IMG/VR virus record: IMGVR_UViG_3300018036_000012
Coordinates: 1 to 53,064 of that record
Strand: one strand, 5' to 3'
DNA from: a virus
Length of the DNA: 53,064 nt
Under the pieces are notes generated by a model that ran no database searches, was not told the origin of the DNA, and saw only the letters and a program-made list of their open reading frames with translations. Positions within the stretch are counted from its first letter, which is position 1. Each line of letters opens with the position of its first letter. Position numbers and translations under genes: made by a program. Below are positions 51,459 through 53,064 of this stretch, piece by piece.

Positions 51459-51481
51459 ATTGAATAAAACACATATTTCGG

Positions 51482-51510
51482 TTGACAACTGTATTTGTAT
51501 ATGCTATAAA
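51482..51510 (+). promoter_or_regulatory. Sigma70-like promoter
   Basis: TTGACA at 51482-51487, a 17-bp spacer and TATAAA at 51505-51510. It precedes the small ORFs at 51530 and 51800 and possibly the tRNA cluster. Confidence 0.85.
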
Positions 51511-51529
51511 GTATGTATAGAAAGCAAAA

Positions 51530-51796
51530 ATGAAAGTGTACAACATGCAAAATTATATCACACTCCGTAATGTAGTCGAAGCTGTAGCAGATCGTGCTGA
51601 AAATCTCAATGAAGATTACAGCATCAATTGGAACTTTGTTGATGCTGATGCGTACACTGCATGCCGTGACGATTTTGCAAGCGAAGAATTGTTTTACGAA
51701 GCGTTTGACGAAATTGCAGGAAACATCATTGCTCAACGCAGTGAAGAAGCAGCAAGTGAACGTGAATACGAAATGTTTGACGGAATGGAGGCTTAA
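51530..51796 (+). CDS. Small acidic hypothetical protein
   Basis: 88 residues, very acidic (NEDYSINWNFVDADAY, EEAASEREYEMFDGMEA) with no basic patch or membrane segment. An ATG at 51545 is an alternative start. It is directly downstream of a strong sigma70-like promoter. Highly acidic small early proteins can mimic DNA, but nothing specific is visible here. Confidence 0.55.
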   Translation: MKVYNMQNYITLRNVVEAVADRAENLNEDYSINWNFVDADAYTACRDDFASEELFYEAFDEIAGNIIAQRSEEAASEREYEMFDGMEA

Positions 51797-51799
51797 GCC

Positions 51800-51934
51800 A
51801 TGGAAGTTATTATGATCTCATTGTGCATTGCAATCTGCGGTGTTATTATCGGTTACATTGTTGGTTATAATCATGGAGGCAAGGATATGGATCGTGCATA
51901 TAAAGACGCCTACAACATCAAAGATTATCGATAA
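51800..51934 (+). CDS. Small membrane protein (44 aa)
   Basis: The ATG at 51800 follows the previous stop by three bases, with GGAGG inside the end of the previous gene as ribosome binding site. A hydrophobic N-terminal segment (VIMISLCIAICGVIIGYIVGY) forms one membrane helix, and the short tail is polar. It overlaps nothing and lies 11 bases before the first tRNA. Function unknown. Confidence 0.5.
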   Translation: MEVIMISLCIAICGVIIGYIVGYNHGGKDMDRAYKDAYNIKDYR

Positions 51935-51945
51935 AAAACATTACC

Positions 51946-52022
51946 GCTCCTGTAGCTCAGTTGGTTAGAGCGCCCCGCTCATAACGGGTCGGTCGTAGGT
52001 TCGAGTCCTACCGGGAGCACCA
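51946..52022 (+). tRNA. tRNA with anticodon CAT (elongator Met or Ile2)
   Basis: Acceptor GCTCCTG/CGGGAGC, D arm GCTC..GAGC, anticodon loop CTCATAA, T arm GTAGG TTCGAGT CCTAC and an encoded ACCA end. Anticodon CAT could be elongator Met or Ile2 with a modified wobble base; sequence alone does not decide. Confidence 0.9.
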
Positions 52023-52027
52023 ATAAT

Positions 52028-52102
52028 ATGGGTGAAGTGTTAATGGTTGCACGTCGGATTCCAAATCCGAAAGACAGAGTTCGATTCTTTGCACCTATGC
52101 CA
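52028..52102 (+). tRNA. tRNA-Trp (CCA)
   Basis: Acceptor ATGGGTG/CACCTAT, anticodon stem TCGGA/TCCGA with anticodon CCA at 52061-52063, T loop TTCGATT and encoded GCCA end. Rare phage tRNA that would support Trp codons. Confidence 0.85.
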
Positions 52103-52119
52103 ATTTTAAAGAGGTCTAT

Positions 52120-52341
52120 ATGAAATATCTAACTGACGGCAAAAGACATTTGATATGTGATCCCTATTCGATAGAAAATCTTCATCGAATGGCAGATGAT
52201 CTAGGTATCAAGCGTTGTTGGTTTCATAAAGATCACTACGACATACCGAAGCGCAGGATCGAAGAAATAGAAGCTCGATGTGAGATTGTGTCGAGTAGAG
52301 AAATAGTGAAATACACTCATAAACGAAATACACTCCTATAG
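52120..52341 (+). CDS. DUF4031-like small protein
   Basis: 73 residues with AAAGAGG as ribosome binding site. The sequence has HLICDPYSIENLHRMADDLGIKRCWFHKDHYDIPKRR, the pattern of the DUF4031 family (short proteins with HL.., ..LHxMAxxLG and HYDIPxRR). The function of the family is unknown. It is encoded between tRNAs, and its stop lies inside the next tRNA (the TAG begins at the second base after the acceptor 5' strand). Confidence 0.75.
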   Translation: MKYLTDGKRHLICDPYSIENLHRMADDLGIKRCWFHKDHYDIPKRRIEEIEARCEIVSSREIVKYTHKRNTLL

Positions 52342-52409
52342 CTCAGTTGGTTAGTAGCACAGCGCTCATAACGCTTTGGTCCTTGGTTCGAGTCCAAGTG
52401 GGAGTACCA
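52332..52409 (+). tRNA. tRNA with anticodon CAT (second copy, Met or Ile2)
   Basis: Acceptor ACTCCTA/TGGGAGT, anticodon loop CTCATAA, T arm CTTGG TTCGAGT CCAAG and ACCA end. The D loop has one extra base and only three clean D-stem pairs. Its 5' end overlaps the coding sequence of the DUF4031 gene by 10 bases. Confidence 0.85.
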
Positions 52410-52701
52410 AATATTCGCTATGTAAGAGGTCGACATCTTACGTAGAGAGAACGCTGCCTCTGCCGTGGGACCTCGGTGGATGATCAGGTAAGTTCATTCT
52501 TACCGCAGGGGTAAAAGCCCTAAATGAGGTCTCAGAGATAGAATAGGCAGCGGCAACTGCCTTGGTTAGGAGACTATCGTTTGTGACTTTGCCGAGTTGC
52601 AGATAGATAGACTGTTTCGTCTAGTCAGGAAGGACACCAGGCGAACGCCGGGAAACACAGGTTCGAATCCTGTAACAGTTTTGCTCCTAACCAGAAATAA
52701 A
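52410..52701 (+). ncRNA. Structured noncoding RNA candidate with a tRNA-like element
   Basis: The stretch has no gene but several long helices: a 10-bp hairpin (52418-52427/52436-52445), 8-bp helix CGCTGCCT/AGGCAGCG (52452-52459/52545-52552) enclosing GGGACCTC/GAGGTCTC (52467-52474/52526-52533) and GGTAAG/CTTACC (52487-52492/52499-52504), then TGGTTAGGAG/CTCCTAACCA (52563-52572/52684-52693) enclosing a tRNA-like fold at 52610-52680. That fold has an acceptor-like stem GACTGTT/AACAGTT, a perfect T arm with GTTCGAAT, but a 6-base anticodon loop without U33 and no CCA. Possible class: large ornate phage RNA such as GOLLD or ROOL, unproven. Confidence 0.5.
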
Positions 52702-52777
52702 GCGGGTATAGCTCAGTTGGTAGAGCGTCAGATTTCCAATCTGAATGTCGTCGGTTCGAATCCGTCTGCCCGCTCCA
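52702..52777 (+). tRNA. tRNA-Gly (TCC)
   Basis: Acceptor GCGGGTA/TGCCCGC, D arm GCTC..GAGC, anticodon stem TCAGA/TCTGA with anticodon TCC, T loop TTCGAAT, encoded TCCA end. One mismatch in the T stem. Confidence 0.9.
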
Positions 52778-53064
52778 TTAATACTTTCTAGGGCTGCAAA
52801 CCAGATAGTATGTGCAGGCAAGCATCGGGTCGCCAAGTTCGAACAAGGGTTTGTAGTAGAGAGTGACAAACCAGAAACCCTGAAACACCCAAAGCCGAAA
52901 GGTGAGTACGCTGTTAGGTCACTCAATAAGAGACCCGCACAAAGGTCTACCACTATCTTTGATAGGATACACGGATGTTTACGTGTTGAGGCAGGTTGAT
53001 CGCTGTCAAGGGAATTATTAGGGAACTAGGACAGGCTTCGGCTCCTCCTTGTGTATAGCCACAA
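52778..53064 (+). ncRNA. Structured noncoding RNA candidate, continues beyond the window
   Basis: No credible gene is present. Helices: GGTTTGT (52848-52854) with ACAAACC (52866-52872), which competes with AGGGTTT (52846-52852)/AAACCCT (52875-52881); GAGTGAC (52861-52867)/GTCACTC (52918-52924); CGGGTC (52826-52831)/GACCCG (52932-52937); CTATC-TTT-GATAG (52953-52965); ACACG/CGTGT (52969-52973/52982-52986). The 52837-52844 segment GTTCGAAC resembles a T loop. Probably the same large RNA as the stretch upstream of tRNA-Gly. Confidence 0.45.

Noticed and set aside
52470-52530. RNase P RNA
   Set aside because: A GATCAGGTAAG-like stretch resembles part of RNase P RNA, but the universally conserved ACAGAA and GAGGAAAGTC blocks are missing.
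52563-52693. Group I intron or tmRNA
   Set aside because: A GACTA/TAGTC pairing resembles group I P7, but flanking exons do not join into a tRNA and other core elements are missing. No tag ORF or 5' tRNA-like half of tmRNA is seen.
52687-52953. Minus-strand ORF with RRIRTDD..LTLYQLSYT
   Set aside because: This peptide is the well-known artefact of translating a tRNA on its opposite strand; it covers tRNA-Gly at 52702-52777.
52597-52999. Plus-strand ORFs at 52597 and 52745
   Set aside because: Both run through tRNA-Gly and the structured RNA, have no ribosome binding site and no protein-like composition.
1-53064. CRISPR arrays, insertion sequences, integrase and attachment sites
   Set aside because: No direct-repeat arrays, transposase motifs or integrase were seen; the many helices found are local RNA structures.

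Overview
The window looks like part of the genome of a T4-like marine myovirus. It is AT-rich, almost entirely coding, and has mostly short overlapping (ATGA) gene junctions. It carries a recognisable T4-type core: UvsW helicase, a probable clamp-loader small subunit, gp61-type primase, gp41-type DnaB helicase, class Ia ribonucleotide reductase NrdA/NrdB with glutaredoxin, a PAAR tail-tip protein and a pectate-lyase-fold tail spike. No photosynthesis genes are seen. The clpS/clpX pair and a proteobacterial-style lipoprotein make a heterotrophic proteobacterial host plausible, but that is inference.

Layout. 1-10.4 kb is a glycan island: an epimerase (5' truncated), a short UDP-sugar dehydrogenase, a nucleotidyltransferase-kinase fusion, a HAD phosphatase, a cytidylyltransferase-cupin fusion, several GT-A-like glycosyltransferases, three copies of a capsule-transferase-like domain and an FkbM methyltransferase. 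10.5-18.9 kb holds a possible virion protein, a run of tiny ORFs, an AAA+ ATPase, uvsW, a gp62-like gene, a zinc-finger protein and a 187-aa DnaE-palm-like protein. 19-26 kb has a virion protein and then primase and helicase interleaved with three SGNH hydrolases, followed by a radical SAM protein. 26-35.5 kb is mainly late/structural genes plus a PD-(D/E)XK nuclease. 35.5-39.7 kb is the nucleotide-reduction operon. 39.7-45.3 kb has the PAAR protein, a large virion protein and an 880-aa membrane coiled-coil protein. 45.3-49.9 kb is a proteostasis and envelope module: ClpX, a VCBS-repeat lipoprotein, Hsp20 and ClpS. 50-52 kb has small genes. 51.9-53.06 kb is a tRNA cluster with a highly structured noncoding RNA region that runs off the window.

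Regulation is unusually readable. Eleven sigma70-like promoters (TTGACA/TTGACT, 16-17 bp spacer, TATAAT-like) precede early/middle-type genes. A separate ATAAATAC-like box, matching the T4 late promoter core TATAAATA, recurs about 15-25 bp upstream of mainly structural genes. Two sigma70-like promoters place the ATG at the expected transcription start (leaderless mRNAs), and three carry perfect inverted repeats in or around the spacer. The hsp20 leader has a 7-bp hairpin followed by a TTGCT/AGGA pairing typical of ROSE RNA thermometers.

The most interesting items are the phage ClpX-ClpS-Hsp20 set with its candidate thermosensor, the envelope lipoprotein with an outer-membrane-like C-terminus, the mini-DnaE protein with all three palm aspartates, and the structured RNA containing a tRNA-like element beside real tRNAs. 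All functional statements rest on reading motifs by eye; no database search was run.
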